A DNA stretch of 10,641 nucleotides from Ruminococcaceae bacterium UBA1438 (GTDB taxonomy: Bacteria; Bacillota; Clostridia; Oscillospirales; Acutalibacteraceae). Position 1 is the first letter of the stretch. The number at the start of each line of letters is the position of its first letter. The DNA lies in contig DCTO01000097.1 in NCBI GenBank assembly GCA_002329285.1, forward strand, positions 167-10,807, read 5' to 3'. Shown in pieces: positions 1 through 5,819 of the stretch. Under the pieces are notes generated by a model. The model ran no database searches. It was not told where the DNA came from and saw only the letters and a program-made list of their open reading frames with translations. The translations under genes were made by a program, and so were the position numbers.

Positions 1-304
1 CGCAATGAAAACCACAGAGGGCTGGGCTCTGGAAACTTATGCTGACGGCGCGGTTGACTGGTACTATGTAAACTCAAACGGCACCTGCGTAAAGGGCTGG
101 AAGTATGTTAACGGCAAATGGTACTATTTTGACAATGAATGGGCGTATATGCACACGGGCTTTACAATGATTAACGATAAGGTTTATTACTTTAACGAAA
201 GCGGCGCAATGGTTACGGGCACCCAGACAATTAACGGCAAGGATTACCTGTTTGACGAAAACGGCGTTTTAATCAAGGGCGAAAACCCGTTTGCAGTCGG
301 CTGA
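1..304 (+). CDS. C-terminal part of a cell-wall-binding repeat (choline-binding-type) surface protein
   Basis: This is the 3' end of a longer gene. The frame is open through the left edge (an Ala codon at 2-4 precedes the ATG at 5), and no ribosome site is visible, so the ATG at 5 is probably internal. The roughly 100 visible residues are tandem aromatic/glycine repeats with the pattern GW-x-x-x-x-G-x-WYYF, for example GWKYVNGKWYYFD followed by degenerate copies containing VYYFNESGAMVTG and YLFDENGVLIKG. This is the pattern of cell-wall-binding (choline-binding) repeats, which anchor secreted hydrolases, adhesins and other surface proteins to the envelope of Gram-positive bacteria. The catalytic or functional N-terminal part lies outside the window, so the activity cannot be named. 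The protein ends in a short non-repeat tail (NPFAVG). A strong terminator follows, separating it from the next operon. Confidence 0.85.
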   Translation, partial: AMKTTEGWALETYADGAVDWYYVNSNGTCVKGWKYVNGKWYYFDNEWAYMHTGFTMINDKVYYFNESGAMVTGTQTINGKDYLFDENGVLIKGENPFAVG

Positions 305-329
305 TTTAAAAACATAATAAATAACAACG

Positions 330-362
330 GACGGCGTCATTATCGGCGCCGTCATTTTTTTT
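330..362 (+). terminator. Rho-independent terminator after the cell-wall-binding protein gene
   Basis: The 7-bp GC-rich stem GACGGCG (330-336) pairs with CGCCGTC (347-353) across a 10-base loop and is followed by A and eight T residues (355-362). It begins 25 bases after the stop codon of the upstream gene and ends that transcription unit. Confidence 0.9.
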
Positions 363-372
363 AAAATTTGTT

Positions 373-410
373 CAAACTTTAAAGTTCGTTTTAAGTTTGC
401 CCGTTATAGT
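373..410 (+). promoter_or_regulatory. Putative promoter and palindromic operator region of the VTC operon
   Basis: A -10-like TATAGT lies at 405-410. No good TTGACA-like hexamer is found 16-18 bases upstream. That position is instead occupied by a perfect 12-bp palindrome, AACTTTAAAGTT (375-386), and by a 7-bp inverted repeat, CAAACTT (373-379) with AAGTTTG (393-399). The combination suggests a promoter that depends on, or is controlled by, a DNA-binding regulator. Transcription would start near 417, just before the ribosome site at 422-427. The AT-rich composition makes chance symmetry possible. Confidence 0.4.
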
Positions 411-435
411 GAACTCAACGAAGGGAGTGAGCTAT

Positions 436-1251
436 ATGGCTTACCAGAAAATTTTTAAAAGGGTTGAAACAAAATATATGCTTTCAGCCGAGCAATATAA
501 AAGAGTGCTTGCGGAAATGGAATCTTACACCCGCGGCGATGAATACGGCAAAAGCACAATTTGCAATATTTATTTTGACACCCCTGATTTTCTTTTAATC
601 AGGCGCTCAATGGAAAAGCCGATATATAAAGAAAAGCTCAGGCTTCGCAGCTATGGCACGGCAAATCATAATTCAACCGCCTTTGCGGAAATAAAAAAGA
701 AATATGATGATGTTGTTTATAAGCGCAGAATCAGCCTAACAGAGCTGCAGGGAATGGAGCTGCTTTGCAACAGAAAGCCAAGTGATGATTCGCAAATTAC
801 AAACGAAATTCTTTATTTTCTGAAGCATTATAAATATCTGAAACCCGCGGTTTTCATTTCATATGAGCGCGAAGCTTATTTTGATAAGGAAAATTCAGAT
901 TTCAGAATCACATTTGATCAAAACATTTTGTGGCGCGATTGGGATGTGGATTTAACCAAGGGCGTTTATGGCAACCCGATTTTATCGGGCGGCGCAGTGC
1001 TTATGGAGGTTAAATCGGCCGGCGCAATGCCAAGATGGTTTGTTGATATTTTAAATGAAAACGGGCTTCATAAAACCTCGTTCTCCAAATACGGCAGAGC
1101 GTATGAAGCAATATATAAGAGAGAGCATGGGAGGAGTACATTATGCTTAGCACAATTTTTAACAGTATTTTTTCAACATCGGCAGCAACAATTTCAGTGG
1201 GGAACTTCCTGCTGTGTGTGGGAATATCGCTTTTGGCGGGCTTGTTTTTAA
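436..1251 (+). CDS. VTC-domain protein, polyphosphate polymerase-like (triphosphate tunnel fold)
   Basis: The protein has 271 residues from the ATG at 436, which is preceded by AGGGAG at 422-427 with 8-base spacing. An in-frame ATG at 397 lacks a comparable site. Residues 1-225 match the VTC fold, whose yeast member Vtc4 makes polyphosphate from ATP inside a basic tunnel. Visible tunnel-type residues are E11/K13 (ETKY), K67/R69/R71 (KLRLR), E85/K87 (AEIKKK), K96/R97/R98 (YKRR), R145 (YEREA), R157/D161 (RITFD), E191/K193 (MEVKS) and S217/K218 (SFSKYG). No membrane segment is seen, so a cytosolic location is expected, probably beside the DUF4956 membrane partner encoded next. The recognisable domain ends near residue 225. 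Residues 236-271 are read out of frame across the start of the next gene and look unconserved, so the natural stop may have been lost. Polymer synthesis is inferred from the family and is not shown for this protein. Confidence 0.85.
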   Translation: MAYQKIFKRVETKYMLSAEQYKRVLAEMESYTRGDEYGKSTICNIYFDTPDFLLIRRSMEKPIYKEKLRLRSYGTANHNSTAFAEIKKKYDDVVYKRRISLTELQGMELLCNRKPSDDSQITNEILYFLKHYKYLKPAVFISYEREAYFDKENSDFRITFDQNILWRDWDVDLTKGVYGNPILSGGAVLMEVKSAGAMPRWFVDILNENGLHKTSFSKYGRAYEAIYKREHGRSTLCLAQFLTVFFQHRQQQFQWGTSCCVWEYRFWRACF

Positions 1252-1832
1252 TGTTTGCCTGCACTTATAAAAGCAAAAGCTCAAACACCTTTAAATTAAC
1301 ACTTGCCCTATTGCCGGCAATGGTTGCGGTTGTTATAATGATGGTAAACGGCAACATCGGCGCGGGCGTTGCGGTTGCAGGCGCATTCAGCCTGGTTCGC
1401 TTCCGCTCTGCACCCGGCACGGCAAAGGATATCGGCACAATCTTTCTTGCAATGGGCGCAGGTCTGATGGCCGGAATGGGTTATCTTGCATATGCAATGC
1501 TTTATTCGGTTATAATGGGAGTGGTGATGATTATTTGCAACAAATTCATTCTCAACCGCAAAAGCAGCTCTGCGGATAAAACTTTGCGCGTAACAATTCC
1601 GGAGGATCTTGATTACACGGGCGTGTTTGACGATATCTTTGAAAAGTATGCAACAAACGTTGAAACCGTTAAGGTTAAAACCGCAAATATGGGCAGCCTT
1701 TATAAGCTCACCTATAACTTAACCCTTAATGATATAGCGCAGGAAAAGAAAATGCTTGATGAAATCCGCTGCCGCAACGGCAATCTGGAGGTTTCAATGT
1801 GCAAACAGGAGGTTGCAACAAATGAGTTATAA
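1143..1832 (+). CDS. DUF4956 family membrane protein
   Basis: A 229-residue integral membrane protein. The start is set by GGGAGGAG at 1129-1136, six bases before the ATG. The N-terminus (MLSTIFNSIFSTSAATISV) also resembles that of the family, so the long overlap with the upstream gene is not explained by a wrong start. Hydrophobic segments lie near residues 21-40, 52-69 and 97-133. Between them is the glycine/alanine-rich conserved stretch ending in AFSLVRFRSAPGTAKDI (81-97), which I recognise as the DUF4956 signature. After the last membrane segment comes a soluble C-terminal domain (about 145-229, starting LRVTIPEDLDYTGVFDDIF) with alternating beta-like and helical stretches, probably cytoplasmic. 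The biochemical function of DUF4956 is unknown to me. It recurs next to VTC-domain genes, which points to a joint membrane complex. Its last 11 bases overlap the next gene, suggesting translational coupling. Confidence 0.85.
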   Translation: MLSTIFNSIFSTSAATISVGNFLLCVGISLLAGLFLMFACTYKSKSSNTFKLTLALLPAMVAVVIMMVNGNIGAGVAVAGAFSLVRFRSAPGTAKDIGTIFLAMGAGLMAGMGYLAYAMLYSVIMGVVMIICNKFILNRKSSSADKTLRVTIPEDLDYTGVFDDIFEKYATNVETVKVKTANMGSLYKLTYNLTLNDIAQEKKMLDEIRCRNGNLEVSMCKQEVATNEL

Positions 1833-3663
1833 GCTTAACGATAATATGAAAAAGAAAATGAAAAGAGGCGCGGCGGTTTGCTTATCCGCGCTCCTGATTG
1901 CGGGCTCGCTTTACGGCTGCTCCGCAGGCGCTAAAAGCGCTGATGATTCAGGCGCGGCGGCAACTGAAACCACAGTAAACACAACGGGGCTTTCGCTTAA
2001 TGCGGATGATATGTTCACAGACCGCGATCTTGATTACAGCTATGATGAAAGCGCCGCAGTTTCAATCACACTTGCGGATAACGCCTCAACCTCATCCGGC
2101 AGCGGCGTTTCAATTGACGGCAACACAATCACCATAACTGAGGAGGGCGTTTACGTTATCAGCGGTTCTCTTTCAAACGGGCAGATTGTTGTTGACACGG
2201 ATAATGCCAAGGTTCAGCTTGTTCTGAACGGTGTTTCAATCACAAATCAAAGCAGCGCTGCGATATATGTTAAAGAGGCGGATAAGGTTTTCGTCACCAC
2301 AGCAAGCGGCAGTGAAAACAGCCTTGAAACAACCGGCGAATTTGTTCAGACGGATGATAATAATGTTGACGGCGTAATTTTTGCAAAATCAGATTTAACT
2401 ATTAATGGCGCAGGCAGCCTCACAATCAGCTGTGCTTATGGCTCCGGCGTTGTTTCAAAGGATGATCTTAAGCTCACGGGCGGCAGCGTTTCAATCACTG
2501 CTGCATCCCATGCGCTTGAGGGCAAGGACAGCGTTCGCATTGCAGACGGCAGTTACACTCTGACCGCCGGCAAGGATGGCATCCACAGCGAAAACACCGA
2601 AGATGCAGAGGCGGGCTTTGTTTATATCGGCGGCGGCGAAATCAGCATCACCGCTTCCGGCGACGGAATTGACGCTGAATATATCCTTCAGCTTGACGGC
2701 GGCACGGTTAACGTTACCGCGGGCGGCGGTGCAAGAAATGCGGATACGGTTGCGCAGCAGATGGGCTTTGGCAATTATTCATCAAACGGCACTGAAACCG
2801 ATGAAGAAATCGCAAGCACAAAGGGCGTTAAATCAGACACGGTTATCATTATTAACGACGGCACCTTAAGCCTTGACAGCGCTGATGATGCGCTTCACAC
2901 AAACGGCGATGTTTATATCAGCGGCGGCAGCGTTGAGCTTGCCAGCGGAGATGACGGCATCCATGCGGATGCGGGCGTAACAATCGCATCGGGCAGTGTT
3001 AATATCACCTATTCCTATGAGGGAATTGAGGGCGAAACAATCACAATCTCCGGCGGCGATATTATTGTTCATGCTTCGGATGACGGCCTTAACAGCAGCG
3101 GCGGCAATGATTCCAGCGGCTACGGCGGCTCAATGATGCAGGATGAATTTGCGTCAAACGATGCCTGCGTTATCACAATTTCGGGCGGCACGCTCTTTGT
3201 TAATTCCGATGGCGACGGTATTGATTCAAACGGCAGTATTGCAATCAGCGGCGGCACAACTTATGTTGAGGGCGCTGAAAACGGCGGTAACGCGGCGTTT
3301 GATTATAACGGCACGGCTGACATCAGCGGCGGCACAATCATCGCGGTTGGTTACAGCTCAATGGCGCAGAATTTCAGCACCTCTTCACAGGGCTCAATTC
3401 TCATCACTCTGAACAGCACGCAGAGCGAGGGCGCCGTTACCTTAACAGACAGCAGCGGCACAGAGCTTGCTTCTTACACCTTTGATAAATCCTTCAATTC
3501 CGTTCTTGTCAGCACACCTGATATTCAGCAGGGCGAAACTTATACCGTCACTGCCGGCAGCGAAAGCCAAACGGTTGAAATGAGCAGCCTGATTTACGGC
3601 TCCGGCGGCGAAATGGGCGGCATGCAAGGCGGAATGCAGGGCGGCAGAGGCGGCAGACCGTAA
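1822..3663 (+). CDS. Secreted lipoprotein with Cthe_2159-like carbohydrate-binding beta-helix domain
   Basis: The protein has 613 residues. The ATG at 1822 is preceded by AGGAGG (1807-1812) with 9-base spacing; the frame extends further upstream but without a better site. The N-terminus carries a basic stretch (KKKMKR), a hydrophobic core (AAVCLSALLIAG) and the lipobox LYGC with Cys33, so it should be a lipid-anchored extracytoplasmic protein. A short Ser/Ala/Asp-rich linker follows. From about residue 75 to 560 the sequence is rich in ISGG, DG and SIT-type turns and strands, as in right-handed parallel beta-helices. Recurrent Asp/Gly turns (KDGIH, GDGID, ADDALH, DDGIH, DDGLN, GDGID) sit near residues 250, 280, 355, 377, 420 and 464. 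This matches the Cthe_2159 family, whose Clostridium thermocellum prototype binds acidic or cellulosic polysaccharide and calcium. The tail (about 590-613) is Gly/Met-rich. Ligand and role are inferred. It is the last gene of the VTC/DUF4956 operon. Confidence 0.85.
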   Translation: MSYKLNDNMKKKMKRGAAVCLSALLIAGSLYGCSAGAKSADDSGAAATETTVNTTGLSLNADDMFTDRDLDYSYDESAAVSITLADNASTSSGSGVSIDGNTITITEEGVYVISGSLSNGQIVVDTDNAKVQLVLNGVSITNQSSAAIYVKEADKVFVTTASGSENSLETTGEFVQTDDNNVDGVIFAKSDLTINGAGSLTISCAYGSGVVSKDDLKLTGGSVSITAASHALEGKDSVRIADGSYTLTAGKDGIHSENTEDAEAGFVYIGGGEISITASGDGIDAEYILQLDGGTVNVTAGGGARNADTVAQQMGFGNYSSNGTETDEEIASTKGVKSDTVIIINDGTLSLDSADDALHTNGDVYISGGSVELASGDDGIHADAGVTIASGSVNITYSYEGIEGETITISGGDIIVHASDDGLNSSGGNDSSGYGGSMMQDEFASNDACVITISGGTLFVNSDGDGIDSNGSIAISGGTTYVEGAENGGNAAFDYNGTADISGGTIIAVGYSSMAQNFSTSSQGSILITLNSTQSEGAVTLTDSSGTELASYTFDKSFNSVLVSTPDIQQGETYTVTAGSESQTVEMSSLIYGSGGEMGGMQGGMQGGRGGRP

Positions 3664-3694
3664 GAAAACAAAATAATTTGTTATTCAATAAAAA

Positions 3695-3718
3695 AACGGC
3701 AGGGATTTCCCTGCCGTT
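3695..3718. terminator. Bidirectional terminator between the lipoprotein operon and the microprotein gene
   Basis: A 10-bp perfect stem (AACGGCAGGG with CCCTGCCGTT) encloses a 4-base ATTT loop. On the plus strand it follows the lipoprotein stop codon by about 30 bases and is trailed by an AT-rich TTAAATTTCTTATTT stretch. On the minus strand it is followed by a run of T residues (the A-run at 3690-3696 read in reverse) and sits just after the stop of the 44-residue minus-strand gene. It therefore serves both convergent units. Confidence 0.88.
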
Positions 3719-3731
3719 AAATTTCTTATTT

Positions 3732-3866
3732 CTATCTTAAAAGTGAAAAGCCAACGTCAATTGCGCCGCCAAGAAGCCTTGAGGTTTTATACATACCCAG
3801 GGTTTCTGTTACCCACAATATAATCAGAGCAACAAAAATTGCAATAATAAGAGTTTCCTTTTTCAT
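3732..3866 (-). CDS. 44-residue single-span membrane microprotein of unknown function
   Basis: A short gene that length cut-offs would miss. It reads ATG (3866-3864) to TAG (3734-3732). It has a near-ideal ribosome site, AAGGAGG (3881-3875), eight bases before the ATG, a sigma-A-like promoter upstream and a strong terminator just downstream. The product begins MKKET, then has one hydrophobic stretch, LIIAIFVALIILWV (residues 6-19). A polar/basic segment follows (ETLGMYKTSR), and the end is GGAIDVGFSLLR. The likely topology is one membrane helix with a short C-terminal tail. I do not recognise the family. Possible roles are a regulatory membrane peptide, an accessory subunit, or a toxin-like hydrophobic peptide. 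No antisense RNA or antitoxin is evident, so the toxin idea is weak. It is divergent from oadG, with promoters about 40 bases apart, so coordinated control with the sodium-pump genes is conceivable. Confidence 0.8.
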   Translation of the reverse strand: MKKETLIIAIFVALIILWVTETLGMYKTSRLLGGAIDVGFSLLR

Positions 3867-3899
3867 TTGAAAAGCCTCCTTGATTCGTTTACATATAAT

Positions 3900-3927
3900 A
3901 TTATAAACAATTTTAAAAATAAATCAA
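3900..3927 (-). promoter_or_regulatory. Sigma-A-like promoter for the 44-residue microprotein gene
   Basis: Read on the minus strand, -35 TTGATT (3927-3922) and a perfect -10 TATAAT (3905-3900) are separated by 16 bases. Transcription would start near 3893, about 12 bases before the AAGGAGG ribosome site. Confidence 0.7.
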
Positions 3928-3969
3928 CTCTAACTTTTAATAATATATAACAATTTTTAAAAATATATG

Positions 3970-3998
3970 TTGAAAATGCCAATTAACTGTCCTATAAT
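3970..3998 (+). promoter_or_regulatory. Sigma-A promoter for oadG-oadB
   Basis: -35 TTGAAA (3970-3975) and -10 TATAAT (3993-3998) are separated by exactly 17 bases, close to consensus. The predicted start near 4005 leaves a leader of about 30 bases that carries AAGGAG (4020-4025 region) nine bases before the oadG ATG. Confidence 0.85.
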
Positions 3999-4034
3999 AG
4001 AGGGGATTTTTGATTATATAAGGAGTGCTCGGAT

Positions 4035-4469
4035 ATGAATTTATCAGCTCTTTTAAATACGCTGGATTTGGTTGCGGACAGCAGCCCTGCCTTCACCTCA
4101 ACGGTGGTTATTTCAGGGCCAACGATTGTTCTTGCCGTTATTGCCGTTTTGGTTATTATTCTGGTTCTTTTCGGCAGGGCAACAAGAAGAGCCGCTGATG
4201 CAAAAAATCATCTCACTCAGCACGAAAAGGATAAGCGCGATGGCACCATTAACGGCAAAAAGCCTGAAAAGCGCGAATTCAGAGAGCCGCTTCCCGCAGC
4301 GCCCCAGGGCGTTTCACCGGAGATTGTTGCGGCAATCAGCGCGGCGGTTTATATGCTTGAGGGCGAGGGCGCTGTGGTAACAAGCATCCGCCCCCTGCGC
4401 AAAAATCCGATTTCATGCCGCAATCCTTGGGCGGCAGCTGCAATTGCGGAAAACACAAAGCCGTTTTAG
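4035..4469 (+). CDS. oadG: Sodium-pump decarboxylase gamma subunit (OadG family)
   Basis: A 144-residue small membrane subunit. The start at 4035 is set by AGGAG at 4021-4025. One membrane helix is clear (about residues 24-47, GPTIVLAVIAVLVIILVLFG), followed by a charged cytoplasmic linker (about 48-85) rich in Lys, Arg and Glu. The C-terminal module VSPEIVAAISAAVYMLEGEG (93-112) and the ending NPWAAAAIAENTKPF are typical of OadG. In known complexes the gamma subunit scaffolds the cytoplasmic carboxyltransferase onto the membrane beta subunit. This enables biotin-linked decarboxylation of oxaloacetate, methylmalonyl-CoA or glutaconyl-CoA to drive Na+ export. The gene is first in a two-gene unit with oadB, 84 bases upstream of it. 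The substrate cannot be told from gamma, so the name could equally be mmdD- or gcd-like. Confidence 0.88.
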   Translation: MNLSALLNTLDLVADSSPAFTSTVVISGPTIVLAVIAVLVIILVLFGRATRRAADAKNHLTQHEKDKRDGTINGKKPEKREFREPLPAAPQGVSPEIVAAISAAVYMLEGEGAVVTSIRPLRKNPISCRNPWAAAAIAENTKPF

Positions 4470-4496
4470 GCGTCCGCGCGTTTTTTATAAAAACAG

Positions 4497-4536
4497 GGGC
4501 AGCTTCCGGTTTTTTGCGGCACGGATTATTCTGCCC
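4497..4536 (+). other. Possible RNA stem-loop in the oadG-oadB gap
   Basis: GGGCAG (4497-4502) can pair with CTGCCC (4531-4536) around a 28-base loop. The loop itself holds a short CCG/CGG pairing (4506-4508 with 4517-4519) around a T-run. The stem closes five bases before the oadB ribosome site GGAGG (4541-4545), so it could tune beta-subunit translation or mRNA processing. The rest of the 84-base gap holds no coding sequence that I can see. Confidence 0.3.
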
Positions 4537-4553
4537 TGACGGAGGACATTTTA

Positions 4554-5768
4554 ATGGAAATTTTACAAGGCGTTTGGGAGGTTGTCAGAAGCATCTTTTC
4601 AAACAGCGGTTATGCATATTTTTTCACAGACGGGGGCTACAAAAATCTGATTATGATTTTTATTGCCTTCTTCTTTATGTGGCTTGGAATTAAGAAGGGC
4701 TATGAGCCGCTTCTGATGATTCCGATTGCCTTCGGAATGCTGCTTGCAAATCTGCCCGGCGCAAATCTTGCAGTGCAGTATCATGATTTGCAGGGCTTTA
4801 TTGATTTGCTTGCGGGGCGTTTAACTGATGCAAACGGCAATGTGCTCACCCCCGGGCTTATGGATTTTCTTTATTTCGGCGTAAAGGCGGGCGTCTATCC
4901 GCCCCTGATTTTCCTCGGCATCGGGGCTATGACGGATTTCACCTCGCTGATTGCAAATCCGATTTCGTTTTTGCTTGGCGCTGCGGCGCAGCTTGGCATT
5001 TTCATCGCTTATGTGATTGCGATTGCCATGCATTATGACCCTCAGCAGGCAGGCTCAATCGCCATCATTGGCGGCGCAGACGGTCCAACGGCAATTTTCG
5101 TCACCTCAAAGCTGGCGCCCGAAATGCTTGGCGCAATCGCGGTTGCGGCGTATTCCTATATGGCGCTTGTGCCCGTAATTCAACCGCCTATTATGAAGGC
5201 GCTCACAACCAAAAAGGAGCGCAGCGTGGTTATGCAAACCCTGCGCCCCGTTACAAAAAAAGAAAAAATCATTTTCCCGATAACAGTAACGGTTATCGTA
5301 ACCCTGCTTTTGCCTGATGCGGGCGTGCTTGTTGGCATGCTGATGCTTGGCAACCTGCTCAAGGAAAGCGGGCAAACGGAGAGAATTGCAAAGGCGGCGC
5401 AGAATGAGCTGATGAATATCGTCACCATCATGCTGGGCCTTTCCGTCGGCGCAACAACCTCTGCACAAACCTTCTGGAATGTAAAAACGCTCGGCATTAT
5501 CGTGCTTGGCCTGGTTGCGTTTGCCTGCGGCACTGCCGGCGGCGTGCTTTTCGGCAAAATTCTTTATGTTATAACACGCGGCAAAATCAATCCGCTTATC
5601 GGCGCGGCAGGCGTTTCCGCAGTGCCAATGGCGGCGCGCGTTGCCCAAAAGGAGGGGCAAAAGGAAAACCCCTCAAACTTCCTGCTTATGCATGCAATGG
5701 GGCCAAACGTTTCCGGCGTTATCGGCTCTGCCGTTGCAGCCGGTGTATTATTAACATTACTCAAATAA
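4554..5768 (+). CDS. oadB: Sodium-translocating decarboxylase beta subunit (OadB/MmdB/GcdB family)
   Basis: A 404-residue polytopic membrane protein. The start is supported by GGAGG (4541-4545), eight bases before the ATG. It is the Na+ channel and carboxybiotin-decarboxylating subunit of decarboxylase pumps: it releases CO2 from carboxybiotin while exporting Na+. The family signature GGADGPTAIF lies at 173-182, and its Asp176 aligns with the essential Asp of Klebsiella OadB. Other conserved blocks are PPLIFLGIGAMTDF (116-129), the Asn/Gly-rich NPLIGAAGVSAVPMAARVAQ (346-365) and the C-terminal HAMGPNVSGVIGSAVAAG (380-397). Many hydrophobic helices span the length, which is normal for the family (typically about 370-430 residues). 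It follows oadG and ends at a terminator. The alpha carboxyltransferase and biotin carrier must be encoded elsewhere if the pump is complete. The substrate class is not decidable here. Confidence 0.93.
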   Translation: MEILQGVWEVVRSIFSNSGYAYFFTDGGYKNLIMIFIAFFFMWLGIKKGYEPLLMIPIAFGMLLANLPGANLAVQYHDLQGFIDLLAGRLTDANGNVLTPGLMDFLYFGVKAGVYPPLIFLGIGAMTDFTSLIANPISFLLGAAAQLGIFIAYVIAIAMHYDPQQAGSIAIIGGADGPTAIFVTSKLAPEMLGAIAVAAYSYMALVPVIQPPIMKALTTKKERSVVMQTLRPVTKKEKIIFPITVTVIVTLLLPDAGVLVGMLMLGNLLKESGQTERIAKAAQNELMNIVTIMLGLSVGATTSAQTFWNVKTLGIIVLGLVAFACGTAGGVLFGKILYVITRGKINPLIGAAGVSAVPMAARVAQKEGQKENPSNFLLMHAMGPNVSGVIGSAVAAGVLLTLLK

Positions 5769-5771
5769 TTC

Positions 5772-5796
5772 AAAGGGCTGTTCCGGCAGCCCTTTT
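5772..5796 (+). terminator. Rho-independent terminator after oadB
   Basis: The 9-bp stem AAAGGGCTG (5772-5780) pairs with CAGCCCTTT (5787-5795) across a six-base loop and ends in only four T residues. It starts four bases after the oadB stop codon. The short T-run suggests partial readthrough into pcrA. No separate pcrA promoter is evident in the remaining 23 bases. Confidence 0.75.
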
Positions 5797-5819
5797 ATCA
5801 ACTAAAAAACGAGGTGCAT

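Noticed and set aside
397..435. Upstream in-frame ATG extending the VTC protein by 13 residues
   Set aside because: It overlaps the predicted -10 region and lacks a ribosome site, while the ATG at 436 has AGGGAG at good spacing and starts at the conserved domain edge.
1010..1264. 84-codon open frame on the minus strand across the VTC/DUF4956 overlap
   Set aside because: No ribosome site or promoter, no recognisable protein; it mirrors the coding of two well-supported plus-strand genes.
4470..4553. Possible terminator or remnant biotin-carrier gene between oadG and oadB
   Set aside because: The T-run at 4481-4486 has no stable stem before it, and no frame shows a biotin-attachment motif.
5106..5660. 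184-codon minus-strand frame inside oadB
   Set aside because: Low-complexity His/Arg/Asn-rich translation typical of an antisense shadow of a membrane protein gene; no start signals.
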